A DNA stretch of 44,973 bases from Polaromonas sp. AER18D-145 (GCF_002379095.1 NZ_NBZV01000039.1:1-44973); one strand, 5' to 3'. Positions 35,784-44,729 are shown, counted from the first letter of the stretch. A program made the numbers and translations. The notes: generated by a model from the letters alone, not told the origin.

Positions 35784-36296
35784 ATGAGTTCAGTTTCAAG
35801 CGCAGTATGCCGCATCGCCCTCGCCTCGGCGCTGGCGCTGGCTACCCTTGGCGGCCTGGCCGGTTGTGGCGGCGCGCAGGTGGCCCCCGAGTCGACCTTT
35901 GTGCTGCTCGACGGCAGCAAGAAGACGACGGCGGATCTCAAGGGCAAGGTCACCCTGGTCAACTTCTGGGCCACCAGCTGCGTGACCTGCGTGGCCGAAA
36001 TGCCCAAGATCATTTCCACCTACAACAAGTACCAGAGCCAGGGTTATGACACGCTGGCGGTGGCCATGAGTTACGACCCGCCGAGCTACGTCGTCAATTA
36101 CGCCGAGACGCGCAAGCTGCCGTTCAAGGTGGCCATCGACAACACCGGCGCGGTGGCCAAGGCCTGGGGCGATGTGCAGCTTACGCCGACCACCTACGTG
36201 GTCAACAAGCGCGGCGAAATCGTCAAGCAGTATGTGGGCGAGCCGGACTTTGCGGCCCTGCACCAGCTGATCGAAAAACTACTTGCAGAGACATAA
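35784..36296 (+). CDS. TlpA-like thiol-disulfide lipoprotein
   Basis: The 170-residue protein has a lipobox (GLAGC, Cys28) and a thioredoxin-like domain with CxxC pair Cys66-Cys69 (FWATSCVTC) and cis-Pro region QLTPTTYVVNKRGEIV. It is of the TlpA/ResA type, reducing disulfides outside the cytoplasm, for example in cytochrome maturation. Starts at 35766, 35769 and 35784 are all in frame; none has a clear ribosome site. Cytochrome c' and b561 genes lie just downstream, which fits a haem-protein role. Confidence 0.88.
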   Translation: MSSVSSAVCRIALASALALATLGGLAGCGGAQVAPESTFVLLDGSKKTTADLKGKVTLVNFWATSCVTCVAEMPKIISTYNKYQSQGYDTLAVAMSYDPPSYVVNYAETRKLPFKVAIDNTGAVAKAWGDVQLTPTTYVVNKRGEIVKQYVGEPDFAALHQLIEKLLAET

Positions 36297-36320
36297 CTCG
36301 CCCCAGCTTCAAAGCCCATT

Positions 36321-36356
36321 AAAAAGGCCGGCTCCCGCAAGGGACCGGCCTTTTTT
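36321..36356. terminator. Bidirectional terminator
   Basis: AAAAAGGCCGG...CCGGCCTTTTTT: an 8-10 bp GC stem flanked by A- and T-runs. It ends the TlpA-like gene on the plus strand and can stop leftward transcription from the cytochrome c' gene. Confidence 0.88.
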
Positions 36357-36386
36357 CATCACCCCCGGCGCAGGGGGCTTGTCTCT

Positions 36387-36481
36387 TTCAAGCCGGGGCC
36401 GCGGGAATGGCTTCGCCAGACCGCAGGCGCAGCGGCCCCCTAGGGGGCAGGGAGCTACACGCAGTGAGCGACCGTGGGGGC
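36387..36481. repeat. About 95-bp interspersed repeat at the cytochrome c' stop
   Basis: Second copy of the repeat found at 18520-18618, with GGCCCCCTAGGGGGC hairpin and the shared end GAGCTACACGCAGTGAGCGA then CCGTGGGGGC. It lies one base from the stop codon of the minus-strand cytochrome c' gene. Confidence 0.85.
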
Positions 36482-36482
36482 T

Positions 36483-36938
36483 CTACTTGTTCCGGAACGC
36501 GTCGTGGCAGGCCTTGCAGGTATCGGCGGTTGCGGCAAACGCCGTTTTCAGGCTGTCGAGGCTGCCGGTCTTGCTGGCGGCAGCAAGCTTGGTGGTTTCC
36601 GCCTGCAGCTTGTCGCTGTGTTCCTTGAACTTGGCCTGCTCGGTCCAGATTTCGGGCTTGGCCTTGGTGTTGCCACCCTTGTCCGTGCCCGCGCCAAAAC
36701 CTGCCCAAGGGAGTTTGGCCATGGCGGCCACGATCTCGCCATTGTCCGCGGCGACTTTGGCGTCGAAAGAAACACGGCCATTGGCCATGGCGCCCAAGCG
36801 GCCGAAATGCGTGCCCATCACGGACAGTGCGCTCTGGCGGTACTTGATGGCGTCTTCAGGCTTGGCGAACTGGGCAGAGGCCGGCGCGGCCAGGGCGAGC
36901 AGCGTGGCAGCGGCTGCAATACAGGCGAAAGTTTTCAT
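36483..36938 (-). CDS. Cytochrome c'
   Basis: The 151-residue protein has a signal peptide (cut near ASAQF) and a four-helix domain ending in the haem-binding motif CKACH (Cys141, Cys144, His145), as in cytochrome c'. These periplasmic proteins bind NO or act in electron transfer. The haem motif near the C-terminus and the size are family-typical. It is divergent from a cytochrome b561 gene, a common pairing for membrane electron transfer. Confidence 0.93.
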   Translation of the reverse strand: MKTFACIAAAATLLALAAPASAQFAKPEDAIKYRQSALSVMGTHFGRLGAMANGRVSFDAKVAADNGEIVAAMAKLPWAGFGAGTDKGGNTKAKPEIWTEQAKFKEHSDKLQAETTKLAAASKTGSLDSLKTAFAATADTCKACHDAFRNK

Positions 36939-37156
36939 TTATTTTTCCTCGTGGTTTTTGACATGTTCTGGCGATGGGGCAGTACGTCCCGATAGACTGC
37001 CAGTCGAAGGAGCCGTTTCCCGGATGCAAAGTTCCGGCGGAACCAAAGGACTAGGGAAAGCACCAAGGAAAAGCGGCCGGGCGCTGAACCCGACGCATAA
37101 AACATACCATGGCTGCATGACGGCCCAACCAGCAGACACAACAAAAGGGGTCACGC
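36939..37156. promoter_or_regulatory. Divergent regulatory region, cytochrome c'/b561
   Basis: 218 bases carrying both promoters. Small hairpins GACTgccAGTC (36995-37005) and GTTCCggcGGAAC (37031-37043) frame GGATGCAAAG (37022-37031). The GCAAAG core recalls part of c-di-GMP riboswitches, but the other conserved parts are not seen, so no RNA family is claimed. AAAAGGGG at 37143-37150 serves the b561 start. Confidence 0.45.
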
Positions 37157-37837
37157 ATGAGCCAGCACATCCACAAAATACGCGTCTGGGACCTGCCCAC
37201 ACGGCTTTTTCACTGGGCACTGGTCGCCGCGGTGATCGGGCTGGCGATCACCGGCACCCTGGGCGGCAACGCCATGGTCTGGCACTTCCGCTTCGGTTAT
37301 TCGGTGCTGACGCTGCTCTTGTTTCGCATCGTCTGGGGTTGGGTGGGCGGACGCTGGTCGCGGTTTGGGGCCTTCATTTATCCGCCGGCCAGCGTGATCA
37401 ACTACCTCAAGGGAAAAGGCAAGCCTGAAGACGGCATCGGGCACAGCCCCATCGGCGCCGGGTCGGTTTTTGCCATGTTGGGGTTCCTGCTGGCGCAGGT
37501 TGGCACCGGCTTGCTCAGCGATGACGAAATCGCCTTCTCGGGTCCGCTGACGCGGTTTGTCGCCAACGCCACCGTCGGCCTGGCGACCGACTATCACAAG
37601 AACATCGGCAAGTGGGTTCTGCTGGCACTGGTGGCGCTGCACATCATGGCCATCGTGTTCTACCTGTGGCGCAAACACAATCTGGTGGGCGCCATGCTGC
37701 ATGGCGACAAGGAACTGGTGACAGCCACGCCCGCCTCGCGCGACGACATGGCCTCCCGGCTGCTGGCACTGGGGGTGCTGCTGGTTTGCGCGGCCGGGGT
37801 CTACTGGATCAGCAGCCTGGGCGCACCCGCGTTCTGA
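37157..37837 (+). CDS. Cytochrome b561-type membrane protein
   Basis: The 226-residue inner-membrane protein has four main helices plus a C-terminal one. Haem-ligand histidines are visible in TRLFHWALV (His19), MVWHFRFGY and ATDYHKNIGKW, with VALHIMAIVFY also typical. It belongs to the bacterial cytochrome b561/Ni-hydrogenase b-type group and probably passes electrons to the divergent cytochrome c'. Start is ATG 37157 behind AAAAGGGG. Confidence 0.92.
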   Translation: MSQHIHKIRVWDLPTRLFHWALVAAVIGLAITGTLGGNAMVWHFRFGYSVLTLLLFRIVWGWVGGRWSRFGAFIYPPASVINYLKGKGKPEDGIGHSPIGAGSVFAMLGFLLAQVGTGLLSDDEIAFSGPLTRFVANATVGLATDYHKNIGKWVLLALVALHIMAIVFYLWRKHNLVGAMLHGDKELVTATPASRDDMASRLLALGVLLVCAAGVYWISSLGAPAF

Positions 37838-37919
37838 CACCGCCTGTAACGCAGACTCGGGCAAGTCCCGGCCGGGGCGCCGGCAAATCCCGATACACTG
37901 GGTTCGACTTCACCGCGCC

Positions 37920-38417
37920 ATGTCTGCTTCTTCTCCCACCCTCGAGTTCATCACGCCGGCCACGCCGGAACAGCTGGCGGCCACACGCCTGATCTTCCAG
38001 GAGTACGCCGACCAGCTGGGCGTCGACCTCTGCTTCCAGAACTTCGAGGCCGAACTGGCCGGCCTGCCGGGCGACTATGCGCCGACCCGGGGCTGCCTGC
38101 TGCTGGCCCTGCTGGACGGCGAGATTGCCGGTTGCTGCGCGATGCGGGCGCTGGAGACGGTGGACTACCCCAACGCCTGCGAGATGAAACGCCTGTATGT
38201 GCGCCCGGGCTTTCGCGGCTTCGGGCTGGGACGGCAACTCGCCGAAGCGGTGCTGGATGCCGCGCGCATCGCGGGTTACCACAGCGTGCTGCTCGACACC
38301 CTCAACGACATGGAGGCGGCGCGGGCACTGTACGAAGATCTGGGCTTCAAGGACATCCCGCCCTACTACCACAACCCGATAGCGGGCGCTCACTACCTGA
38401 AGGTGGATTTACAGTAA
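37920..38417 (+). CDS. GNAT-family N-acetyltransferase
   Basis: The 165-residue protein has the GNAT acetyl-CoA-binding core MKRLYVRPGFRGFGLGRQLA (residues 90-109), followed by LDTLNDMEAARALYEDLGF near the end. The substrate is unknown. Start is ATG 37920 with no strong ribosome site. Its TAA stop overlaps the first bases of a 58-bp repeat copy. Confidence 0.9.
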   Translation: MSASSPTLEFITPATPEQLAATRLIFQEYADQLGVDLCFQNFEAELAGLPGDYAPTRGCLLLALLDGEIAGCCAMRALETVDYPNACEMKRLYVRPGFRGFGLGRQLAEAVLDAARIAGYHSVLLDTLNDMEAARALYEDLGFKDIPPYYHNPIAGAHYLKVDLQ

Positions 38418-38474
38418 AATCAGGCTGCAGCCCTTATTCAATGGGCGCATGCAGCTACTTTTTTCATAGCAGCT
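38417..38474 (+). repeat. About 58-bp interspersed repeat, copy C
   Basis: Reads AAAATCAGGCTGCAGCCC, TTATTCAATGGGCGCATGC, AGCTACTTTTTTCATAGCAG. Same layout and orientation as copies A and B. It starts on the last base of the GNAT stop codon. Confidence 0.6.
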
Positions 38475-38502
38475 GAGCGAAGGCTCCATGCGCCGGCAGC
38501 CC

Positions 38503-38537
38503 ACAAAAAAAGCCGCAGGTCCTGCGATCTGCGGCTT
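38503..38537 (-). terminator. Rho-independent terminator of the peroxiredoxin gene
   Basis: On the minus strand AGCCGCAG...CTGCGGCT is followed by seven Ts. It lies about 38 bases after the peroxiredoxin stop. Confidence 0.85.
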
Positions 38538-38574
38538 GTCTGCGGATGCAGTCCGGCGAACCCGGACAGGGAAC

Positions 38575-39081
38575 TCAGCCCCTGGCTTGTGCCAGCAGTG
38601 TGGCAGCGTCGCTGACTTCAAACTTGCCGGGGCCTTCCACGTTCAGCGCGGCAACCTTGCCGTCCTTGACCAGCATCGAATAACGGTTGCTGCGCAAGCC
38701 CATGCCGCGTGCGGTCAGGTCCAGTGTCAGACCCGTGGCCTTGGCGAAGTCAGCGCTGCCGTCGGCCAGCATGCGGACCTTGGTACCGGTCTTCTGGTCG
38801 CGCGCCCAGGCGCCCATCACGAAAGCATCGTTAACACTCACGCACCAGATCTCGTCCACACCGGCGGCCTTGAGCTCGTCGAATTTCTCGACATAACCCG
38901 GCACGTGTTTGGCGGAGCAGGTCGGCGTGTACGCGCCCGGCAGGCCAAACAGCGCAATGGTTTTGCCGGCCGCCGCCTTGGTCACGTCGACGGGATTGGG
39001 ACCCATGCTGCAGCCATTGCCTTCGACTTCCGAAAATTCCATCAGCGTGGCTGCGGGAAGGGTATCGCCTACTTTGATCAT
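38575..39081 (-). CDS. Peroxiredoxin (Prx5 type)
   Basis: The 168-residue peroxiredoxin of the AhpE/Prx5-like redoxin family has its peroxidatic cysteine Cys55 in GLPGAYTPTCSAKHVPGY. The later ARGMGLRSNRYSMLV holds the conserved arginine. It reduces peroxides in the cytoplasm using thiol donors. Length is normal. It is separated from the ribosomal operon by a terminator. Confidence 0.95.
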   Translation of the reverse strand: MIKVGDTLPAATLMEFSEVEGNGCSMGPNPVDVTKAAAGKTIALFGLPGAYTPTCSAKHVPGYVEKFDELKAAGVDEIWCVSVNDAFVMGAWARDQKTGTKVRMLADGSADFAKATGLTLDLTARGMGLRSNRYSMLVKDGKVAALNVEGPGKFEVSDAATLLAQARG

Positions 39082-39214
39082 GGTGTCTCCTGAATGAGGG
39101 GGGTTGAAAACGAACAGCCGCCATTTTCAACGATTTGGGCGAGGTCGTTTACCGGCCGATGAAAGCCCCGCAGCATGCTACGGGTGGCCCCTGATGACGG
39201 ATGAAAGCAGAAAC

Positions 39215-39243
39215 AAAAACGGCCCACTGCGTGGGCCGTTTTT
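39215..39243. terminator. Terminator at the end of the rplC-rpsQ operon
   Basis: AAAAACGGCCCACTGCGTG with GGGCCGTTTTT: a 7-bp GC stem with A/T runs on both sides. It ends the ribosomal operon after rpsQ, so rplN and the spc genes are not co-transcribed here. Confidence 0.9.
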
Positions 39244-39270
39244 GATGACTTGCGGTCAAACCCGGAAGGT

Positions 39271-39540
39271 TCAGACCACAGCAGCTTTTTCCAGCAACTT
39301 GGTCACAACCCAGTTCTTGGTCTTGGAGATCGGGCGGCTTTCGGTGATCTCGATCAGGTCACCCGTCTTGTACTCGCCCTTTTCGTCATGGGCGTGGTAC
39401 TTGCTCGACAGGGACACGATCTTGCCGTACAGCTCGTGCTTGACACGACGCTCAACCAGCACCGTCACCGTTTTCGCGCGCTTGTCGCTGACCACACGGC
39501 CAACCAGGGTGCGCTTGAGGGATTTTTTAGCTTCCGTCAT
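39271..39540 (-). CDS. rpsQ: 30S ribosomal protein S17
   Basis: The 89-residue S17 binds 16S rRNA and has an OB-fold. [19 protein letters not shown] at the start and [19 protein letters not shown] are typical. Length is normal. It is the last gene of the operon, overlapping rpmC's end by one base. Confidence 0.98.
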   Translation of the reverse strand: MTEAKKSLKRTLVGRVVSDKRAKTVTVLVERRVKHELYGKIVSLSSKYHAHDEKGEYKTGDLIEITESRPISKTKNWVVTKLLEKAAVV

Positions 39541-39746
39541 TATTTCGCTCCTTGCTTGACGATGGTCTCGGCCAGAATGGTTTTGGCGCGAGCGATGTCA
39601 CGGCGCGCAGAACGCAGCGTGGCGGTGTTGGTGAGTTGCTGCGTGGCTTTTTGCATGCGCAGGCCAAAGTGGGCTTTTTGCAGCTCTTTGACTTCGGTTT
39701 GCAGGCCGGCAACGTCTTTTTTGCGCAGTTCAGTAGATTTGGTCAT
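39540..39746 (-). CDS. rpmC: 50S ribosomal protein L29
   Basis: The 68-residue helical protein sits at the peptide exit tunnel. Start is ATG 39746 ([12 protein letters not shown]), because AAGGGG is 8 bases upstream; ATG 39752 would be only about 2 bases from it. The helix pattern with [13 protein letters not shown] is typical. Confidence 0.96.
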   Translation of the reverse strand: MTKSTELRKKDVAGLQTEVKELQKAHFGLRMQKATQQLTNTATLRSARRDIARAKTILAETIVKQGAK

Positions 39747-39758
39747 GGTCATTTCCCC

Positions 39759-40175
39759 TTACTGGCCAATCATGCGGCTGACGAAGGTGGTGCGCAGCGG
39801 CAGCTTGGCAGATGCCAAACGGAACGCTTCGCGGGCCAGCTCTTCAGGCACACCGACGATTTCAAAAACGATCTTGCCGGGCTGGATTTCAGCCACGTAG
39901 TACTCTGGATTGCCTTTACCGTTTCCCATACGCACTTCAGCAGGCTTTTGGGAAATCGGCTTGTCCGGGAAGACACGGATCCAGATACGGCCGCCACGTT
40001 TGACGTGACGGGAAATCGCACGACGTGCGGCTTCGATTTGACGAGCAGTGAGGCGACCGCGGTCGGTACACTTCAGACCGAAATCACCGAATGCCACCGA
40101 GTTGCCTCGTGTGGCGATGCCGGTGTTGCGGCCTTTTTGCTCTTTGCGATATTTTCTGCGAGCGGGTTGCAGCAT
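39759..40175 (-). CDS. rplP: 50S ribosomal protein L16
   Basis: The 138-residue L16 begins [17 protein letters not shown] and contains [23 protein letters not shown], both diagnostic. It binds 23S rRNA near the A site. Length is normal. It lies between rpsC and rpmC in standard order. Confidence 0.98.
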   Translation of the reverse strand: MLQPARRKYRKEQKGRNTGIATRGNSVAFGDFGLKCTDRGRLTARQIEAARRAISRHVKRGGRIWIRVFPDKPISQKPAEVRMGNGKGNPEYYVAEIQPGKIVFEIVGVPEELAREAFRLASAKLPLRTTFVSRMIGQ

Positions 40176-40199
40176 TTGTATTCTCCGTAGTTAGACCGA

Positions 40200-41117
40200 T
40201 TACTCGGTCTTGGCACCGTCAGCTGCTGCAGCTGGCGCGGCTTTGCGGACGCGCTTAACGGTGGTTTTCGGGGCGTCGCTACCAGGGGTAGCTTCAGCCG
40301 GTTTGTCGCTGCCGTCCGCAGGGGCCGTGTTCACACCACCGACAGGACCGCGCGCTGGGCGTGCGGCTCCACGGGGTGCGGACGGACGGTCCGTGCGTTC
40401 GCCAGGACGTGCATCGCGACGCGGGCCGCGAGGCTTGCGTTCTTCATCGGAAGGTGCGGCATCCAGACGGGCGCCCGGCGAGTCGCCGCGGCCCAGGGTG
40501 TCGCCCTTGTAGACCCAGACCTTGACGCCGATCACACCATAGGTGGTCTTGGCTTCAGAGGTGCCGTAGTCGATGTCGGCGCGCAGGGTGTGAAGAGGCA
40601 CGCGACCTTCGCGGTACCACTCGCAACGAGCGATTTCAATGCCGTTCAAACGGCCCGACGACATGATCTTGATGCCCAGGGCACCCAGACGCATGGCGTT
40701 TTGCATGGCGCGCTTCATCGCACGGCGGAACATGATGCGTTTTTCAAGCTGCTGGGTGATGCTGTCTGCGATCAGCTTGGCATCAATTTCAGGCTTGCGA
40801 ACTTCTTCGATGTTCACGGCGACCGGCACGCCCAGCTGGCGGCTCAGTTCTTTCTTGAGGTTCTCGATGTCCTCGCCTTTTTTGCCGATCACAACACCCG
40901 GACGTGCCGAGTAAATCGTGATGCGGGCGTTCTTGGCGGGGCGCTCGATGAGAACGCGCGACACCGCGGCGTTCTTCAGCTTGGCTTTGAGGTACTCGCG
41001 AACCTTGATGTCTTCGGCCAGCATGCCGGCGAAGTCTTTGTTGCTCGCGTACCAGCGGCTGGACCAGTTACGGCTGATGGCAAGGCGGAACCCGGTTGGG
41101 TTGATTTTTTGTCCCAT
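40200..41117 (-). CDS. rpsC: 30S ribosomal protein S3 with long C-terminal tail
   Basis: The S3 domains are standard: [20 protein letters not shown] at the start and a KH domain with [16 protein letters not shown]. At 305 residues it is about 70 longer than E. coli S3 (233). The extra part, from about residue 215, is low-complexity and rich in Arg, Pro, Ala and Gly, ending [18 protein letters not shown]. Such tails occur in this bacterial group and are probably disordered and RNA-binding or surface exposed. Confidence 0.97.
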   Translation of the reverse strand: MGQKINPTGFRLAISRNWSSRWYASNKDFAGMLAEDIKVREYLKAKLKNAAVSRVLIERPAKNARITIYSARPGVVIGKKGEDIENLKKELSRQLGVPVAVNIEEVRKPEIDAKLIADSITQQLEKRIMFRRAMKRAMQNAMRLGALGIKIMSSGRLNGIEIARCEWYREGRVPLHTLRADIDYGTSEAKTTYGVIGVKVWVYKGDTLGRGDSPGARLDAAPSDEERKPRGPRRDARPGERTDRPSAPRGAARPARGPVGGVNTAPADGSDKPAEATPGSDAPKTTVKRVRKAAPAAAADGAKTE

Positions 41118-41132
41118 ATCCTGTCTGCCTTC

Positions 41133-41462
41133 TTAATTGCCAACCACAACGTACACATGGCACGTGGGCTTGCTGATACGGTTGCCGCGGCCCTTGGCGC
41201 GCGCCGAGAAACGCTTGAGCGTGGTGCCTTGCTCGACGTAGATGGTTTTCACCTTCAGTTCGTCGATGTCAGCGCCATCGTTGTGTTCAGCGTTGGCGAT
41301 AGCCGACTCGACCACCTTCTTGATGATTCCGGCAGCTTTTTTCTGCGTGAAGGTCAAGATGTTGAGCGCCTGATCCACTTTTTTGCCGCGGATCAGGTCA
41401 GCGACCAGACGGCCCTTGTCGACCGACAGACGAACGCCCCGGAGGGTTGCACGTGTTTCCAT
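41133..41462 (-). CDS. rplV: 50S ribosomal protein L22
   Basis: The 109-residue L22 lines the exit tunnel. [20 protein letters not shown] near the start and the long beta-hairpin [19 protein letters not shown] at the end are typical. Length is normal. Confidence 0.98.
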   Translation of the reverse strand: METRATLRGVRLSVDKGRLVADLIRGKKVDQALNILTFTQKKAAGIIKKVVESAIANAEHNDGADIDELKVKTIYVEQGTTLKRFSARAKGRGNRISKPTCHVYVVVGN

Positions 41463-41471
41463 GGTCTTTCC

Positions 41472-41750
41472 TTACTTTCTCACAACTTTTTTGTCAGCCG
41501 GATGACCTTTGAAAGTCCGGGTGAGTGCGAACTCGCCCAGCTTGTGGCCAACCATTTGATCGGTGATGTAGACAGGGACGTGCTGCTTGCCGTTGTGCAC
41601 GGCGATGGTCAGACCGATGAACTCGGGCAGGATCATGGAGCGGCGCGACCAGGTCTTGATCGGCTTTTTGTCTTTGTTGGTAACGGCTTTATCAGCCTTG
41701 GCTACCAGGTGCTGGTCGACAAAGGGACCTTTTTTGAGTGAACGTGTCAT
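41472..41750 (-). CDS. rpsS: 30S ribosomal protein S19
   Basis: The 92-residue S19 starts [15 protein letters not shown] and has [20 protein letters not shown], both diagnostic. It contacts 16S rRNA at the head of the 30S subunit. Length is normal. Confidence 0.98.
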   Translation of the reverse strand: MTRSLKKGPFVDQHLVAKADKAVTNKDKKPIKTWSRRSMILPEFIGLTIAVHNGKQHVPVYITDQMVGHKLGEFALTRTFKGHPADKKVVRK

Positions 41751-41759
41751 TTCCTGGCC

Positions 41760-42584
41760 TTACTTCTTGCGACGCGAAACAATCATCACTTGCGTGCGCT
41801 TGTTGTTGCGGGTGCGGTAGCCTTTGGTCAGGTTACCCCATGGATCGACAGGATGGCGACCTTCGCCGGTCTTGCCTTCGCCACCACCGTGTGGGTGGTC
41901 GACCGGGTTCATCACCACACCGCGAACGGTCGGGCGGATACCCATCCAGCGCTTGACACCAGCCTTGCCCAGACGGCGCAGGCTGTGCTCTTCGTTGGCG
42001 ACCTCGCCAATCGTGGCGCGGCATTCAACGTGGATCTTGCGCACTTCGCCGGAGCGCATGCGCACCTGGGCGTAGATGCCTTCGCGAGCCAGCAGCGTCG
42101 CCGATGTACCGGCCGAACGAGCAATCTGCGCGCCCTTGCCGATTTGCATCTCGATGCAGTGAATCGTCGAGCCCACCGGAATGTTGCGGATCGGCAGGGT
42201 ATTGCCGACACGGATCGGGGCCTCGGCACCGCTGACCAGCGTGGCGCCAACTTCAAGGCCGCGGGGGGCAATGATGTAGGCACGCTCGCCGTCGGCGTAG
42301 CAGATCAGCGCAATGTGGGCCGTGCGGTTGGGGTCGTACTCGATACGTTCGACCTTGGCCGGAATGGCGTCCTTGTTGCGCTTGAAGTCCACCACACGGT
42401 AGTGGTGCTTGTGACCGCCGCCTTTGTGGCGCGTCGTGATGTGCCCGTTGTTGTTACGGCCGGCTTTCTGGAATTGCGGCTCCAGCAGCGGTGCGTAAGG
42501 CTCACCCTTGTGCAGGTGATCCCGGGAAATCTTCACCATCCCGCGCATGCCGGGAGAGGTGGGTTTCATTTTGATGACAGCCAT
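41760..42584 (-). CDS. rplB: 50S ribosomal protein L2
   Basis: The 274-residue L2 helps form the peptidyl-transferase centre. [20 protein letters not shown] near the start and [18 protein letters not shown] near residue 225 are diagnostic. Length is normal. It lies 2 bases after rplW. Confidence 0.99.
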   Translation of the reverse strand: MAVIKMKPTSPGMRGMVKISRDHLHKGEPYAPLLEPQFQKAGRNNNGHITTRHKGGGHKHHYRVVDFKRNKDAIPAKVERIEYDPNRTAHIALICYADGERAYIIAPRGLEVGATLVSGAEAPIRVGNTLPIRNIPVGSTIHCIEMQIGKGAQIARSAGTSATLLAREGIYAQVRMRSGEVRKIHVECRATIGEVANEEHSLRRLGKAGVKRWMGIRPTVRGVVMNPVDHPHGGGEGKTGEGRHPVDPWGNLTKGYRTRNNKRTQVMIVSRRKK

Positions 42585-42586
42585 GA

Positions 42587-42913
42587 TTACGCAGCCTCCC
42601 CACCGATGTTCAGCTCTTGACCGGGCTTCAGCGTCACATAGGCTTTACGGATGTTGTCCCGACGGCCAGTGGATTTGCCAAAACGCTTGGTCTTGCCTTT
42701 TTGGTTGAGTACAGAAACGGCCTTGACGTCCACCTTGAACATCAATTCCACAGCGGCCTTGATTTCGGGTTTCGTGGCGTCCTGCAGGACCTTGAACAGC
42801 ACGGCGTTGGATTTGTCCGCGACCATGGTTGCCTTTTCAGACACGATGGGGGCGACCAGCACCTGCATCAGGCGGCCTTCGTCAAATTTTGGTTTGGTGT
42901 TCACGGCGCTCAT
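42587..42913 (-). CDS. rplW: 50S ribosomal protein L23
   Basis: The 108-residue L23 sits at the tunnel exit and is the docking site for trigger factor and SRP. Typical pieces are [11 protein letters not shown] and [19 protein letters not shown]. Its start overlaps the rplD stop by 4 bases. Confidence 0.97.
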   Translation of the reverse strand: MSAVNTKPKFDEGRLMQVLVAPIVSEKATMVADKSNAVLFKVLQDATKPEIKAAVELMFKVDVKAVSVLNQKGKTKRFGKSTGRRDNIRKAYVTLKPGQELNIGGEAA

Positions 42914-43530
42914 GCAAACATCTCCTTGAGTTTGTCCATGGCGGCCTTGGTGACCAGAACCTTTTTGTAGTGAACCAGCGACAGCGGATCCGCGTAACGG
43001 GGTTCGACCACAAGAATGTTCACCAGATTGCGTGAAGCCAGGTACAGGTTTTCGTCAACCTCGTCAGCGATGACCAGCACCGATTTGAGGTTCATGGCCT
43101 TGAATTTGTCGGCCAGGACTTTCGTCTTGGGCGAATCCACGGTCAACGAGTCCACCACAGCCAGACGGCCTTCACGTGCCAACTGGGAGAAGATCGAAGC
43201 CATGCCGGCGCGATACATCTTCTTGTTGATTTTCTGCGTGAAGTTTTCGTCAGGCATGTTCGGGAAAATGCGACCGCCTCCGCGCCACAGCGGGGAAGAA
43301 GTCATACCGGCGCGAGCGCGGCCAGTACCCTTTTGCTTGAACGGCTTTTTCGTCGAGTGCTTGACCTGCTCACGGTCTTTCTGGGCACGCGTTCCCTGGC
43401 GGGCGTTGGCCTGGAAGGCCACGACCACCTGGTGAATCAGGCTTTCGTTGTATTCGCGACCAAAAACGGTATCAGGCACGTCCACTTTGGACGAAGCCAG
43501 ACCCTGGTCATTCAGGAGTTCGACCTGCAT
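42910..43530 (-). CDS. rplD: 50S ribosomal protein L4
   Basis: The 206-residue L4 has the conserved [20 protein letters not shown] and [12 protein letters not shown] loops that reach into the tunnel. In E. coli L4 also represses its own operon; whether it does here is not shown. It overlaps rplC's stop by one base and rplW by four. Confidence 0.98.
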   Translation of the reverse strand: MQVELLNDQGLASSKVDVPDTVFGREYNESLIHQVVVAFQANARQGTRAQKDREQVKHSTKKPFKQKGTGRARAGMTSSPLWRGGGRIFPNMPDENFTQKINKKMYRAGMASIFSQLAREGRLAVVDSLTVDSPKTKVLADKFKAMNLKSVLVIADEVDENLYLASRNLVNILVVEPRYADPLSLVHYKKVLVTKAAMDKLKEMFA

Positions 43531-44210
43531 CAGTTCGCTCCTTTGGCAGCGGTTGGTTTGGCCTTGATGGCGGCGCGAACCGTCACAAAACCACCTTTGG
43601 AACCAGGCACAGCGCCACGGATCATCAGCAGCTGACGGGCTTCGTCAATGCGCACGATGTCGAGGTTTTGCGTGGTCTTGGTGACGTCACCGAGGTGGCC
43701 CGTCATGCGTTTACCGGGAAACACGCGACCGGGATCCTGCGCCATACCGATGGAGCCGGGAACGTTGTGCGAACGGCTGTTACCGTGCGACGCGCGCTGC
43801 GAACTCATCTTGTGACGCTTGATGGTGCCGGCGAAGCCTTTACCAATGGAAGTACCCTGCACGTCCACCTTTTGGCCGACTGCAAACACGTCAGCAGCGG
43901 GCACAACAGTACCAGCGGCATATTTGCCTGCGACGTCAGCCGTCACGCGGAATTCTTTCAGGATTTCACCGGCTTCAACGCCTGCTTTCGCAAGGTGGCC
44001 AGCGGCCGGCTTGGTGATACGCGACGCTTTGCGCGCACCAAATGCCACTTGCAGGGCATCGTAGCCGTCGTTTGCTTGGGTTTTCACCTGGGTCACACGG
44101 TTGTTAGACACATCCACCACTGTGACAGGAACGGTATCCCCATCATCAGTGAACAGACGCATCATGCCCACCTTGCGGCCCAGCAACCCGAGGGAGTTGC
44201 TCAGACTCAT
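43530..44210 (-). CDS. rplC: 50S ribosomal protein L3
   Basis: The 226-residue L3 starts [20 protein letters not shown] and has [20 protein letters not shown], diagnostic pieces. It is the first gene after an internal promoter that separates it from rpsJ. Length is slightly above E. coli L3. Confidence 0.98.
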   Translation of the reverse strand: MSLSNSLGLLGRKVGMMRLFTDDGDTVPVTVVDVSNNRVTQVKTQANDGYDALQVAFGARKASRITKPAAGHLAKAGVEAGEILKEFRVTADVAGKYAAGTVVPAADVFAVGQKVDVQGTSIGKGFAGTIKRHKMSSQRASHGNSRSHNVPGSIGMAQDPGRVFPGKRMTGHLGDVTKTTQNLDIVRIDEARQLLMIRGAVPGSKGGFVTVRAAIKAKPTAAKGAN

Positions 44211-44326
44211 GCTTTTTTCTCCGTAACTTCCACCGCTGCGACTTCAATTGGCCGCAGACGTTTTGATGTGAAAGACTGTTAATAAAACCGCCCTTCCCAT
44301 GCACAGCATGTTCAGGACAGCCCAAG

Positions 44327-44355
44327 AGTATAGCGCGGACTTGCCGTATTGGCAA
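44327..44355 (-). promoter_or_regulatory. Sigma-70 promoter of rplC inside an inverted repeat
   Basis: On the minus strand: -35 TTGCCA (44350-44355), a 17-base spacer, then -10 TATACT (44327-44332). It lies in the 205-base rpsJ-rplC gap, with about 115 bases of leader before rplC. The -35 and spacer are overlapped by the inverted repeat GCGCGGATTTGCC/GGCAAGTCCGCGC, which could be an operator or hairpin. Confidence 0.72.
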
Positions 44356-44414
44356 ATCCGCGCTGAAACCTGTTTTTTTGGGGCTCCGGCTTTCGCCCGA
44401 CCCCCGCTTCTTGC

Positions 44415-44729
44415 TTACTGCAGCTTGATTTCGACGTCCACACCGGCGGGCAGATCGAGCTTCATCAACGCGTCAACGGTTTTGTCCGTCGGGTCAACGA
44501 TGTCCATCAGGCGCTGGTGCGTGCGGATTTCCAGCTGGTCGCGACTCGTCTTGTTGACGTGGGGCGAACGCAGGATGTCAAAACGCTTCATGCGGGTCGG
44601 CAGGGGCACGGGGCCCTTGACGATCGCGCCGGTGCGCTTGGCAGTATCCACAATCTCGGCGGCCGACTGGTCGATCAGTTTGTAGTCAAACGCTTTCAGG
44701 CGGATGCGGATTTTTTGCTTGGTAGCCAT
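44415..44729 (-). CDS. rpsJ: 30S ribosomal protein S10
   Basis: The 104-residue S10 (NusE) starts [20 protein letters not shown] and has [20 protein letters not shown], diagnostic. It is part of 16S head assembly and of the NusA/NusB antitermination complex. It lies 25 bases after tuf and before a 205-base gap with an internal promoter. Confidence 0.98.
   Translation of the reverse strand: MATKQKIRIRLKAFDYKLIDQSAAEIVDTAKRTGAIVKGPVPLPTRMKRFDILRSPHVNKTSRDQLEIRTHQRLMDIVDPTDKTVDALMKLDLPAGVDVEIKLQ

Noticed and set aside
44370..44414. Terminator after rpsJ
   Set aside because: The stem with a GAAA loop is imperfect, and on the minus strand it is followed by an A-run rather than a T-run.
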